Shown one piece after another: positions 1 to 8,411 of a DNA stretch of 64,000 bases (position 1 is its first letter; each line of letters begins with the position of its first letter). This DNA is from Coriobacteriaceae bacterium (GTDB lineage Bacteria > Actinomycetota > Coriobacteriia > Coriobacteriales > Coriobacteriaceae). The DNA lies in contig CP107217.1 of NCBI GenBank assembly GCA_025757745.1, forward strand, positions 2,259,158 through 2,323,157, in the 5' to 3' direction. The position numbers and the translations under genes were made by a program. The notes beneath the pieces were generated by a model, which worked only from the letters and a program-made list of their open reading frames with translations, did no database searches and was not told the DNA's origin.

Positions 1-1086
1 CCATTGTGCATCCGAGCGAATGGACAGGAGCATGCCGCGGCGCGTCTGGTCGTCGAGCACGGCCGTGCCGGTCGAGCCCTGGTCGAGCAGCACATCGGCA
101 TTGCCCGAAATACTGGTAAGCGGCGTGCGCAGGTCGTGCGAGATGGAGCGCAGCAAGTTGGCACGCAGCTGCTCATTTTTAGCGAGCACCGCCGCCTCCT
201 CGCGGGCCTCCATGGCGCGGGCGCGATCGAGCGCCAGCTCTCCTTCGCTCACGATGGCATCGGCAAGTGTCCGCTCCTCGTGCGTCAGCACGTCGGGCTC
301 GGCAACGATAGCCAGCACGCCCACCACCGAGGCGGGATCGCCCGCGCGCACCATGGTGTCGCCCGAGCGCACGGTCAGGTAGATGCCGTAGAACGCCGAG
401 CCGCCGTAGGTGGCATCGAGCGGCGTTCCCACATAGGCGGACGCCGAGAGCCGTGGCGGCATCTGCGGCACCAGCTCGTGCACCGGCGCGGCATCGCCCA
501 CGGCCGTGTACGTCGCGCGCGGCAACAGGTCATCGTCTTCCGGATCGGCGCTGTACCACACGACCGGACAGCCCGAAAGACGCGCCAGCTGCGTTGCCAT
601 AGCATGGACAATCTGCTGCTGATCGGCGCAGCGCTGCAGCATGCGATTGGTCTCGAGTACCATCTGCGTACGACGGTCGCTGGCGGCGGCCTGCGCCAAG
701 GCACGGCGCAGGGCCAGCGCAATCGAGCTCGACACGAGCGAGACCGCAAACATGATAAAGAACATGCCGGGATAGACGCGGTCGATGAGCGACAGCGAGT
801 AGCGCGGGTCGACAAACAAATAGTTGTAGAGCGCCACGGCGGCAGCCGAGCTCAGCAGGCAATACAGGCGGCTCCAGGTAAAGAAAGCGCACAGCTGCAC
901 GGCGAACACATAGACGATCATGATGCTCGGCGCGAGACCCGGATGGTCGAGCAGCGCGCCCGCAATCGTCGCCGCGACCAGCAGCCCCGCCGATACGCAG
1001 GCGTCATACAGAGGGCTGCGACGCGTCAGCGTCGTGCGCCGCCACCAAAAGTTCTCGGCAATATCGCCGTCCGCATGGACGTCCAT
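1..1086 (-). CDS. kdpD: KdpD-like sensor histidine kinase, short form (3' end cut by window edge)
   Basis: The frame is open from ATG at 1086 to the window edge (362 residues visible); an in-frame TGA lies just upstream of the ATG. Residues 25-130 contain about four hydrophobic segments typical of the KdpD membrane domain (DUF4118). Residues 140-290 look like a GAF-type sensor. The dimerisation/phosphoacceptor motif SISHDLRTPLTS follows, with His317. The catalytic ATPase domain lies beyond the window. Family members sense K+ limitation and phosphorylate KdpE. The usual N-terminal KdpD and Usp-like domains (about 380 residues) are absent, so this is a short form or half of a split gene. It lies downstream of kup on the same strand, consistent with potassium homeostasis. 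Family assignment is firm; the exact signal is inferred. Confidence 0.88.
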   Translation of the reverse strand, partial: MDVHADGDIAENFWWRRTTLTRRSPLYDACVSAGLLVAATIAGALLDHPGLAPSIMIVYVFAVQLCAFFTWSRLYCLLSSAAAVALYNYLFVDPRYSLSLIDRVYPGMFFIMFAVSLVSSSIALALRRALAQAAASDRRTQMVLETNRMLQRCADQQQIVHAMATQLARLSGCPVVWYSADPEDDDLLPRATYTAVGDAAPVHELVPQMPPRLSASAYVGTPLDATYGGSAFYGIYLTVRSGDTMVRAGDPASVVGVLAIVAEPDVLTHEERTLADAIVSEGELALDRARAMEAREEAAVLAKNEQLRANLLRSISHDLRTPLTSISGNADVLLDQGSTGTAVLDDQTRRGMLLSIRSDAQW

Positions 1087-1114
1087 CAGCGCCCCGCCCC
1101 TCTCTCAAAAACAA

Positions 1115-1168
1115 AAACCACCACAAAGGGGACAGGCACCTTTGTGGTGGTTTCCCCTTGTGGTGGTT
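1115..1168. repeat. GGGACAG-core hairpin A1
   Basis: Perfect 15-bp stem (1115-1129 with 1139-1153) around a 9-base loop ggacaggca. An extra half-arm, cttgtggtggtt, follows at 1157-1168 and could form an alternative pairing. It lies between the small membrane protein gene and the kdpD-like gene. There is no T-run after it on the minus strand, so a plain intrinsic terminator is unlikely. Same family as the hairpins near 3.6, 28.7, 38.5, 40.6, 42.3, 45.4 and 55.4 kb. Confidence 0.85.
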
Positions 1169-1199
1169 CCAAGTGTATAGCCTTTACAGCCTGCGGTCG

Positions 1200-1370
1200 T
1201 TAGACAAACAGCACGTGCGCGAGCAGGGCGCACACGCACACCGCTCCAAATACCAATGCCACGATCGAAATCACGCGATCGACCATGTCCATGTTGGCCC
1301 GATTCGTAAAGAACCGATCTTCGGCGGCGTCGACGCGCGCCTCACGGACGTCAAGTGTCCTTGCATCCAT
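1200..1370 (-). CDS. small single-pass membrane protein downstream of kup
   Basis: 56-residue protein starting MDARTLDV; the start was chosen because GGAGG stands 5 bases before ATG at 1370. A reading frame 10 codons longer exists but lacks a ribosome site. The N-terminal half is polar and acidic; residues 35-55 form one hydrophobic segment (VISIVALVFGAVCVCALLAH). No family was recognised. It sits 60 bp downstream of kup and upstream of the kdpD-like gene on the same strand, so co-transcription with potassium genes is plausible. A role as a small accessory subunit is only a guess from position. Confidence 0.6.
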   Translation of the reverse strand: MDARTLDVREARVDAAEDRFFTNRANMDMVDRVISIVALVFGAVCVCALLAHVLFV

Positions 1371-1430
1371 GTTTACCTCCCCGGCTTTAGTTTTGCTCAT
1401 CGATAACCAACTCCGTGTAGTCTCCGTCGG

Positions 1431-3458
1431 CTACGGGCGCTCGTTGGGGGCAAGGCGCTGCATCTTGCTCACGGCCTTAAACTTGGTGAACAGCGGCACG
1501 TACTCAAAGCTCACGTTGGAGTTCTCCAGGCCGTACCAGCGCGCAGGCGTGCCGGCGGCGCGGCGGATGATGTACTTGAGCGTGATGGCCGTACGCTCGC
1601 TGGGCTCCACGTCGCTTTCGGGCGCCAGCAGCTTGCGGATCATGACGAACTTAAACGTACCGATGTTGCCCGGATCCTTGTAAACCGAGTAGTCGTGCGT
1701 CTGCGCCGGCAGCTCGCCGCTGGCAGCCAGGTCCTGAACAACCTGGCGCAGGTAGGCATTGACGCGCTGGTTGATCTTATAGCCCAGGTACAGATGCACG
1801 CGGAATACGTAGTCGGTGCCGAACGTCTCGACCGAGTAGGCAAAGGTATGCGGCTCGTCCATGGTCTCAACATTCACGAACCACCAGGCACGAGCGCGCT
1901 TGGGGTGCTTATCCAAAATCGAGTAGACGATATCACGGTCGATATAGTCGGTGTTGGTGTCCTTGGTCAGGTACACGATGTTGTCGCTCATGAGCTCGTA
2001 GCGATCGTCGTCGCGCAGGCGTTTGAGCTGCGGCAGATAGCTGCGCAGCGGCAGCAGCGTAAACTGACGTTGCTCGACCGCCGTGCCGTTGTACCAGCAC
2101 ACCATGATGCCCATGATGAGCGCGGCCATAAGGATGGTGAAATAGCCGCCGTGGAAGAACTTGGTGAGCGAGCTCACGAAGAAGAAGCCTTCGAGCAAAA
2201 GGAAGAAGGCCGCGAAGATCCACGGAGCAACCTTGAGCTTGCGCTCCTCGTGCAGGTAGAAGAAGAGCAGCAGCGTGGTGCACATCATAGTCAGCGTAAT
2301 GGCAAGGCCGTAGGCGGCTTCCATATGAGCCGAGTTCTGGAACAGCAGCACCACGATGACGCAGCCGACAAGCATGACGTTGTTGACCATGGGGATGTAG
2401 AGCTGGCCTTTGGTCTCGGCCGGATAGAAGACCTGCATGTGCGGCATGAGGTCCAGGCGACTGGCCTCGGACACCAGCGAGAACGCGCCGGTAATGAGCG
2501 CCTGCGAGGCAATGATGGCCGCGATGGTTGAAAGGCCGACGGCAAACGGACGCAGGCCCGGGGCGAGCATCTGGTAGAACGGGTTAAGGTCGGCAATGCC
2601 CATGAGCTCGGGGTTGGCAGCGTTGTTCATAAGCCAAGCGCCCTGGCCCATATAGGACAGCAGCAAGCAGCACTTAACGAACGGCCAGGTGGCGTAAATG
2701 TTGCCGCGGCCCACATGGCCCATGTCGGAATAGAGCGCCTCGGCACCGGTGGTAGCGAGGAAGCAGCTGCCCAAAATCATGATGCCCGCATGGTTGTTGG
2801 GGCTCAGCAGAAAAGCGATGCCACGCAACGGGTTGAGGCACAGCAGCACCGCGGGATACTGGCAGACAAAGAACAGGCCCGTGCCGCCCAGGAACAAAAA
2901 CCACAGCGTCATGATGGGGCCGAAGGCGTGACCGATCTTGGCCGTGCCGATGCGCTGCACCAAGAAGAGCGCGATGATGATGGCAAGCGTGATGGCGACG
3001 ACACGACCCTGGTCGTCACCGAGCACGGCATGGACCGCCGGGATGGTGCGCAGGCCCTCGATGGCCGTGGTGACGGTAACGGCAGGCGTCAGGATGCCGT
3101 CGGCGAGGAGCGCCGCGCCGCCCAGCATGGCGGGGATGATGAGCCACTTGCCGCAGCGCTTGACCAGGCTGTACAGGGCAAAGATGCCGCCCTCGCCGTG
3201 GTTGTCGGCGCGCAGCGAGATCAGCACGTACTTGACGGTCGTCAGCAGCGTGACCGTCCACACGACAAGGGAGAGCGCGCCGAGCACGAACTCCTGCGTG
3301 ACGCTTCCGATGCCGCCGTTGCCGGCAACGAGCGCCTTGGTTACATACATGGGGCTGGTGCCGATATCGCCATACACCACGCCCAGCGTGACGAGCATCG
3401 CCGAGATGCTCACAGGAATCGCAGCGTGCGAGGCTACTTCCTTTGCCTTTTGTTCCAT
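1431..3458 (-). CDS. kup: Kup-family potassium uptake transporter
   Basis: 675 residues, the normal length for KUP/HAK/KT low-affinity K+ transporters that import K+ in symport with H+. Residues about 15-430 are a run of hydrophobic segments (12 expected). The family signature GVVYGDIGTSPMY lies in the first segment, with GGIFALYSLV and GADGILTPA-like motifs following. The C-terminal 200 residues are soluble, as usual. ATG at 3458 is preceded by GGGAGG at a 10-base distance; a TTG six codons earlier has no site. Followed by a small membrane protein and a KdpD-like kinase. Confidence 0.96.
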   Translation of the reverse strand: MEQKAKEVASHAAIPVSISAMLVTLGVVYGDIGTSPMYVTKALVAGNGGIGSVTQEFVLGALSLVVWTVTLLTTVKYVLISLRADNHGEGGIFALYSLVKRCGKWLIIPAMLGGAALLADGILTPAVTVTTAIEGLRTIPAVHAVLGDDQGRVVAITLAIIIALFLVQRIGTAKIGHAFGPIMTLWFLFLGGTGLFFVCQYPAVLLCLNPLRGIAFLLSPNNHAGIMILGSCFLATTGAEALYSDMGHVGRGNIYATWPFVKCCLLLSYMGQGAWLMNNAANPELMGIADLNPFYQMLAPGLRPFAVGLSTIAAIIASQALITGAFSLVSEASRLDLMPHMQVFYPAETKGQLYIPMVNNVMLVGCVIVVLLFQNSAHMEAAYGLAITLTMMCTTLLLFFYLHEERKLKVAPWIFAAFFLLLEGFFFVSSLTKFFHGGYFTILMAALIMGIMVCWYNGTAVEQRQFTLLPLRSYLPQLKRLRDDDRYELMSDNIVYLTKDTNTDYIDRDIVYSILDKHPKRARAWWFVNVETMDEPHTFAYSVETFGTDYVFRVHLYLGYKINQRVNAYLRQVVQDLAASGELPAQTHDYSVYKDPGNIGTFKFVMIRKLLAPESDVEPSERTAITLKYIIRRAAGTPARWYGLENSNVSFEYVPLFTKFKAVSKMQRLAPNERP

Positions 3459-3581
3459 AAGCCGGTTTCCTCCCAATTTTAACGTTCGACGGGATTATAT
3501 GTAATCAGCCCATATTTTAATGGCACCGTTTTCCCAGCTAGATAAACATTTATGCGGCCTTTAGGCCACCGCGGCGATATG

Positions 3582-3616
3582 GAATGTGACAAAGGGACGC
3601 CCCCTTTGTCACATTC
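3582..3616. repeat. GGGAC-core hairpin A8
   Basis: Perfect 15-bp stem (gaatgtgacaaaggg with ccctttgtcacattc) and a 5-base loop, ending one base from the nitroreductase stop codon at 3618-3620. It could stabilise the 3' end of that mRNA. No T-run follows on the minus strand. The stem differs from A1 but the caaaggGAC core is shared. Confidence 0.8.
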
Positions 3617-3617
3617 G

Positions 3618-4493
3618 TCATTTTCCGAGCCAGTTTTTGAACCACCACTCCATGGAGCGACTCATCTCGGCCATAAAGGGACTGGTGTGTTTGCGGGTGT
3701 AGATATCCACCACGCGCTCCCCCACCTCGCGGGCATGCGGGCGAAACATCGCGTCCATCTCGGCCACCTGCGCGTCCATGGTCGCGGCATCCGCGCGGCA
3801 GTAGCGCTCCTCGTGCACCAGGTTCACCACGGGGTGCGCGATTGCCGGGCGCTCCTTACGGGGCGTGCCGATGATGAGCATCGACAGCGGCATGGTATAG
3901 GGCGGCAGATCGAGCAGCTCGGCAACTTCCTCGGCATTCTCGACGATATCACCGATGTAGCAGCTCCCCAGCCCCAGGGCCTCGGCGGCAACCACGGCGT
4001 TTTGGGCGGCGATCACGGCGTCCTGCGCCGCGATGGCAAAGTCGCCCAGACCCGGTGCACGACGGGGCGCCTTGCCCGTACGCTCTACAAACTCGGGCTC
4101 AAAGCAACCCACATGCTCAAACAGATCGATCCACTTGGCATAGTCGACCACAAATATTAGTGCCCAAGGCGCCTTGGCGATCATGGGCTGGTGGTCGCAC
4201 AGGTCGGCCAGACGATCCAGCGTAGCCTGCTCGCGAATGCTCACGATGGAATACATCATCATGGCGCCTGCCGACGGCGCACGGCTCGCCGCATGCAGAA
4301 TCGCCGCCCGCTGCTCGTCGGTCACCGCCACGGGGCGGTCGTCGTCATCACGCGCGAAGGCACGCGTGGAGGAACGGTGCTCCAACGTGTCCAGCACCGC
4401 ATTGCCCGTCGTCTCGACCGGATAGCCACACGTATCCACGCCCACAGCTCCGTCGCAGTACTCGGCGCCCGTCATACAAATCTGCTCGCTCAT
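3618..4493 (-). CDS. nitroreductase-family flavoprotein
   Basis: 291 residues with a nitroreductase (FMN-dependent, NAD(P)H oxidoreductase) fold. Near residue 40 is the FMN-binding RSSTRAF segment, near 70 ASRAPSAGAMMMYSI, and near 175-190 EALGLGSCYIGDI, all characteristic of the family. The C-terminal extension of about 60 residues with several basic residues (REVGERVVDIYTRKHTSPF) is common in NfsA-like and clostridial nitroreductases. The substrate cannot be inferred. It starts at ATG 4493. Transcribed alone, with hairpin A8 directly after the stop. Confidence 0.9.
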   Translation of the reverse strand: MSEQICMTGAEYCDGAVGVDTCGYPVETTGNAVLDTLEHRSSTRAFARDDDDRPVAVTDEQRAAILHAASRAPSAGAMMMYSIVSIREQATLDRLADLCDHQPMIAKAPWALIFVVDYAKWIDLFEHVGCFEPEFVERTGKAPRRAPGLGDFAIAAQDAVIAAQNAVVAAEALGLGSCYIGDIVENAEEVAELLDLPPYTMPLSMLIIGTPRKERPAIAHPVVNLVHEERYCRADAATMDAQVAEMDAMFRPHAREVGERVVDIYTRKHTSPFMAEMSRSMEWWFKNWLGK

Positions 4494-4706
4494 CGCCCTG
4501 CCCTCGCCATTTCTTTAAGAAGCCTTTACGTTTCCGTGTAATTCCCGTCCATTATCGCGCAGGTCGCCACTACATTGCGCCACACCGCCACACGCGCGCG
4601 TTAATATGGCTGGTTGTTGTGCGCAGCCACCAATTGCAGCGCATATCTTGGTAACAATCGGGTAAACCCCCGCTTTCGTAGGTTTTAGTTTGTGAGGAGT
4701 CTCAGC

Positions 4707-7007
4707 ATGTTCGCTGCCGCCATCTCGCTCGTCGGTCTTGCGGCGACCGTCTACCTTGTCTTGCGCGAGGCCAAGGCCATTCGCGCACAGTCGAGCACCG
4801 TTGCCAAGGGCGCTATCGCCTGGAGCGTCGCCTTCGGTCTGTTCCAGGTCTTTTTGACCGTCTGGGGCGCTATTGGTCTCGTCGCGCAAAACGAGCCGCT
4901 CGCCTTTGTGATGCTCATCCTGACCAATGCCATTCTCACCGGTTGCGCTTGGGCCAGCATCGCCCGCGACCGCATCGCCCCGCGCGTCTTTGCGTTCGCC
5001 AAGCCCGACGCCCCCGCCCCCACCGGCAAGCTCGCCCGCCTGCGCGGCGCCTTTGTGGGCAAACCGCTCGTCGCCGCCGTCCTGTGCCTGCTGCTCGCCG
5101 GCGTCTTTGCGCTGCTGGGCATAGAGGTTTCGTCCAACCACGACTTTACCTGGGTCTACCCCCTATGCATCCTGCTCGAGTGGGCCATCATCACCGTGCT
5201 CATGACCGGCCTGTTCTTCCTGTTCCAGCGCCACGGCGCAGCTCCCGCGGTCCTGGCCTTTGCCCTCTTTGTCCTGGGCATTGCCGAGTTCTTCGTCATC
5301 ACGTTTAAATCCATGCCCATCCAGCCGGGTGACCTTTCGGCCATCTCCACTGCCGCCGCGGTCGCCGGCACCGGCTACACCTTCTCCATCTCGCTGTTCT
5401 GCGTGCTGTCCATGGGCTTTACCGCCATCGCCATGCTGCTGTGCGAGTACGCCAGCCTGGTCGCGCCGCATCGCCAGAAGGGCGCCGCCAACGCCAAGCG
5501 CATGCTGCTCACCAACCTGCTCGTAGCGGTGCTGTGCCTGGGCGGTGTGACCGCGCACGTCACGCTCATCGACTACTACAACACCCTCGGTATAACCGTC
5601 TACACCTGGCGTCCGCTCGAGAGCTACTGGCGCGAGGGCTACCTGCCCGCTTTCATTAGCGCGGCGCAGTCCATCAAGCCGCCCAAACCCGCCGACTACT
5701 CCGTCGACGATGCCAAGGCCACGCTCAAAAAGTACGCCAAGGCCTACGACAAGTCCGATGCCGCCAAGAGCGACGAGCGCGCCGCCGCAAAGGAGCAGTT
5801 CGACAGCGAGAAGCCCACGGTCATCGCCATCATGAACGAGACTTTCTCGGACCTGTCCATCTATCAGAACATGCGCGCCGGCTACGAGGGCCCGCAGTAC
5901 TTTAAGAACCTGTCCAACTGCCTCAGCCGCGGCAAGCTCTACGTGAGCGCCTACGGCGGCGGTACCGCCAATACCGAGTTTGAGTTTATGACCGGCAACT
6001 CCATGGCCAACCTGGGCTCGGGCGTGTACCCCTACACCATCTACAACATGGAAACGACCGGGAACCTGGCAGAGCAGTTCAAGTCGCTCGGCTATTCCAC
6101 CACGGCCATGCACCCCAACCACGCGACCAACTGGAACCGCGAGAACGTCTACAAGGACTTTGGCTTTGACCAGTTCCTGTCCATCAACGATTTCCAGGGC
6201 GCCGACACCCTGCGCGGCATGGTGACCGACCAGGCAACCTACGACAAGATTCTTGAGCTGCTCGACCAGAACGCCGATCCGCAGTTCATCTTCGACGTAA
6301 CCATGCAGAACCACTCGGGCTACGATACGGGTCTGCTGCCGGTCGACAAGCAGATGCACCTCAACATCGACACGACCGACCTGGACACCAAGACCGTCGA
6401 GGACGGCACGCTCTCCGATGTCGACGAGTACGTCTCGTGCATTGAGCAGTCCGACCAGGCACTGCGCTACTTCCTCAACGCCTTGAGCAAGCTCGACCGC
6501 AAGATGGTCGTGGTGTTCTGGGGCGATCACCAGCCGTTCTTCCCGTCCAAGTTCAACGATAAGTGGTTTACCGGCGAGGACGACGCTACGCATCAAGAGC
6601 GCCTGTGGCAGACCGACTACATCATCTGGGCCAACTACGACGTTGCCGGCTGCGACCAGACGAGCGAGGTCGATGACCTGTCCACCAACTATCTGTCCAC
6701 CCAGCTGATGCAGCTGATCGGCGCACCTCTCTCCGACTACCAGAAAGCGCACATGACGCTGCGCGAGTCGCTGCCCGCCATCAACTCGGTGGGCTACGAG
6801 GACGCCAGCCTGCGCTGGGCGCTCTCCTCCAACGTCACCGGTGACGACGACGCCGCCGCGGCTGCCACCAAGGCACGCGAGGATTACGCCAAGATGCAGT
6901 ACTACGAGATGTTCCGCGACGGCAAGAACGTCTATACGGAGCACTTCCAGACCGAGGCCAACGAGACCGACCCCAACCTGGCACCGGGTACGACCAAGAT
7001 CAAGTAG
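4707..7007 (+). CDS. LtaS-type polyglycerolphosphate/sulfatase-family membrane synthase
   Basis: 766 residues from ATG 4707 (AGGAG 7 bases upstream; the GTG five codons earlier overlaps the site and is unlikely). Residues 1-320 hold several membrane segments, then an extracellular sulfatase-fold domain. Catalytic-region motifs are visible: IMNETFSDLS with presumed nucleophile Thr379, AYGGGTANTEFEFMTG, HPNHATNWNRE, MQNHSGYD and VVFWGDHQPFF (metal-binding Asp-His). LtaS-family enzymes polymerise glycerol phosphate from phosphatidylglycerol onto a glycolipid at the outer membrane face. It could equally modify another wall glycopolymer. The C-terminus has an acidic tail of about 60 residues. Monocistronic by spacing. 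Confidence 0.9.
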   Translation: MFAAAISLVGLAATVYLVLREAKAIRAQSSTVAKGAIAWSVAFGLFQVFLTVWGAIGLVAQNEPLAFVMLILTNAILTGCAWASIARDRIAPRVFAFAKPDAPAPTGKLARLRGAFVGKPLVAAVLCLLLAGVFALLGIEVSSNHDFTWVYPLCILLEWAIITVLMTGLFFLFQRHGAAPAVLAFALFVLGIAEFFVITFKSMPIQPGDLSAISTAAAVAGTGYTFSISLFCVLSMGFTAIAMLLCEYASLVAPHRQKGAANAKRMLLTNLLVAVLCLGGVTAHVTLIDYYNTLGITVYTWRPLESYWREGYLPAFISAAQSIKPPKPADYSVDDAKATLKKYAKAYDKSDAAKSDERAAAKEQFDSEKPTVIAIMNETFSDLSIYQNMRAGYEGPQYFKNLSNCLSRGKLYVSAYGGGTANTEFEFMTGNSMANLGSGVYPYTIYNMETTGNLAEQFKSLGYSTTAMHPNHATNWNRENVYKDFGFDQFLSINDFQGADTLRGMVTDQATYDKILELLDQNADPQFIFDVTMQNHSGYDTGLLPVDKQMHLNIDTTDLDTKTVEDGTLSDVDEYVSCIEQSDQALRYFLNALSKLDRKMVVVFWGDHQPFFPSKFNDKWFTGEDDATHQERLWQTDYIIWANYDVAGCDQTSEVDDLSTNYLSTQLMQLIGAPLSDYQKAHMTLRESLPAINSVGYEDASLRWALSSNVTGDDDAAAAATKAREDYAKMQYYEMFRDGKNVYTEHFQTEANETDPNLAPGTTKIK

Positions 7008-7027
7008 CGACACGTCTTAACTGGTTC

Positions 7028-7156
7028 GTCTGCCCGGCGGCGCGAAACGTAAGGTTCCCTGCTCGGACAGTCCTGCTCGCACGGAGAGCACATTAAGTGC
7101 TCTCCGGCTCGTGCGGAACTCGCGATGAACCTTACATTCCGCGTCGCCGGGCAGAC
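7028..7156. repeat. nested palindrome B1 (conserved core, unique arms)
   Basis: About 129 bp. Outer arms 7028-7056 and 7128-7156 are near-perfect inverted repeats (gtctgcccggcg... paired with ...cgccgggcagac). The core contains CAGTCCTGCTC, a 9-bp hairpin with ATTAA loop (7083-7105) and GTGCGGAACTCGCGAT. The same core recurs at 7567-7689 (inverted) and 51418-51554, each with different arms. It lies between the LtaS-type gene and the end of the convergent surface operon. Confidence 0.88.
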
Positions 7157-7210
7157 GCCTCGGTGTTGAAGCGCGGCTTGTCATGAAAGCATCCGCAACA
7201 TATATAAGTT

Positions 7211-7238
7211 GAAGGCCACATTAAGTGGCCTTCTTTGT
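7211..7238 (+). terminator. hairpin gaaggccac-attaa-gtggccttc, probable terminator
   Basis: Perfect 9-bp stem with ATTAA loop (7211-7233) followed by TTTG. The stem-loop is identical in design to the central hairpin of the B palindromes. It lies about 200 bases after the LtaS-type gene and could end its transcript. Confidence 0.5.
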
Positions 7239-7242
7239 ATTC

Positions 7243-7567
7243 GGAAAGTGTATCCCGGAATCTGCCTTCGGAATGGGACGCAGTTTCCACTTGAGGGCCT
7301 GTCGGGAAAGCGCATCCCACTTCAAGAGTAAATTCCGGGTCGCACTTTCCGCTAAGGCTCTCAAGCGGAAAGTGCATCCCATTCCAAGCCTTAATTCCGG
7401 GACGTAGTTTCCGGACAAGACATCAAACGGAAAGTGGGGACCACTCTGAGCGCCGATTCTGGGACACACTTTCCGAAACCCCGCCCATCCGGAAAGCCCG
7501 TCCCACTCCGAATACATCCAGGCATAAAATCATCAGCTTATTAGGCCTTCTATCAATAAAGAGACAC
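7243..7567. repeat. 62-bp periodic alternating-inverted repeat, copy C1, with conserved tail
   Basis: GGAAAG-starting forward units begin at 7243, 7305, 7367, 7429 and 7491, an exact 62-base step. Reverse units of type GGGACGCACTTTCC begin at 7275, 7337, 7399 and 7461, always 32 bases after the forward unit. The half-step is about 31 bases, near three helical turns. After the last forward unit, a tail runs to about 7567 (GGCATA..ATCAGCTTA..AGGCCTTC.ATCAATAAAG). The tail recurs near 17002-17112 at roughly 80-85% identity by eye. Short frames crossing this stretch are not credible genes. Confidence 0.85.
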
Positions 7568-7689
7568 CCTCCCGGGCGGCGGGCACGAAGTTCATCGCGA
7601 GTTCCGCACGCAAAGAAGGCCACTTAATGTGGCCTTCGTCTTGCGCAGGACTGTAGAGCAGGGAACTTCGTGCCCGCCGCCCGGGAGGG
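7567..7689. repeat. nested palindrome B2 (inverted copy of core)
   Basis: Perfect 27-bp outer arms (7567-7593 with 7663-7689, starting ccctcccgggcggcgggc). They enclose the B core in the opposite orientation: ATCGCGAGTTCCGCAC, hairpin gaaggccacttaatgtggccttc at 7616-7638, then GCAGGACTGTAGAGCAGGGAA. It lies 21 bases after the stop of the last gene of the surface operon. Confidence 0.9.
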
Positions 7690-7710
7690 CGTTGCGTTTA
7701 GAAGATGGAC

Positions 7711-8409
7711 CTAGCGCTTGTTCCTCCGGGACAAAAGAAGCGCGGCTATAAAAGCGATGATGGCAAGCGCCAGCAACACCAAAAGCAAAGCGAGCGTGTT
7801 GTCGCCCGTTGCCGCCAGACCAAGCAAGCCGGGCTTCTTGCTGCCAGCAGGTTGTACGGGGATCTTCTCGCCATCGTCTTCGGCGGTGATTTCCCAGCGA
7901 ATTGCCTTGTTTGCGTCGGCAAGCTCGTTGCCCACCGACGTCGGGACACTTAGTTGCAAATTGAGTACCGTGCTGCCATCGCTCGTAAACGTTGCGACCT
8001 GCGTGGGATAGGCAAACACGCTGCCCGGCGTTCCCGTCTGGAGCCAACCGGCAGACGCATCGGCCGCCGACGCCGTTAGGGTAATGGGCGACAGCAGATG
8101 TGCCGTCTCGTGATCGACAACAGCCCGCACAAACACACGTACCTGGGACTTTACACCCGTGGCACGAACCCCAATCTGTTGCTCGCGTACATCGCCGGGC
8201 ATTAGATCTTTAAAGGCTGGAAACAGATCGGGCTCCCCCGAGGAGTCCGTCGCTCCCGATACCGTTAGCTGGCGTGCATTTCCGTCATAGGCAATCGTGG
8301 GAATGTCAGCAAACGCACGTGCAGGAACGGCGAGCGCGATAAGGCAGACGATTGCCGCCATCACGCAATGCAAGAAACACGCAACGTCTTTACGAATCGG
8401 AGAGGCCAT
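7711..8409 (-). CDS. LAATG-anchored surface protein, last gene of SipW operon
   Basis: 232 residues from ATG 8409, placed by GGAGG 9 bases upstream and only 2 bases after the stop of the gene before it. Residues 1-34 are a Sec signal peptide (IRKDVACFLHCVMAAIVCL, cleavage near ARAFA). The mature part is a beta-rich domain with FPAFKDLMPGDVREQQIGV, a pattern seen in wall proteins that accompany SipW systems. The C-terminus is a classic sorting signal: LAATGD, a hydrophobic stretch of about 20 residues, then SRRNKR. LAxTG is a motif used by class E-type sortases. No sortase is in the window. It probably serves as the cell-wall anchor or base of the surface structure. Confidence 0.82.
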   Translation of the reverse strand: MASPIRKDVACFLHCVMAAIVCLIALAVPARAFADIPTIAYDGNARQLTVSGATDSSGEPDLFPAFKDLMPGDVREQQIGVRATGVKSQVRVFVRAVVDHETAHLLSPITLTASAADASAGWLQTGTPGSVFAYPTQVATFTSDGSTVLNLQLSVPTSVGNELADANKAIRWEITAEDDGEKIPVQPAGSKKPGLLGLAATGDNTLALLLVLLALAIIAFIAALLLSRRNKR

Positions 8410-8411
8410 AC

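Larger units (their letters stand above)
7008..7710. other. 703-bp gene-free region between convergent genes
   Basis: Contains no supportable gene. It is filled almost end to end by palindrome B1, a solo B-type hairpin, the 62-bp repeat array C1 and palindrome B2. Confidence 0.8.

Noticed and set aside
4..1203. 399-residue open frame on the plus strand at the window start
   Set aside because: It lies antisense to the KdpD-like gene, is dominated by Arg/His/Ala and has no ribosome site. It is a GC-rich shadow frame.
5163..7013. 616-residue minus-strand frame opposite the LtaS-type gene
   Set aside because: Antisense shadow; the plus-strand gene has catalytic motifs and a good ribosome site.
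7132..7517. small frames across the 62-bp repeat array
   Set aside because: They only translate the repeat units, have no ribosome sites and overlap each other in different frames.
7243..7567. CRISPR array
   Set aside because: Units alternate in orientation, the intervening segments are not unique spacers of equal role, and no cas gene is present.
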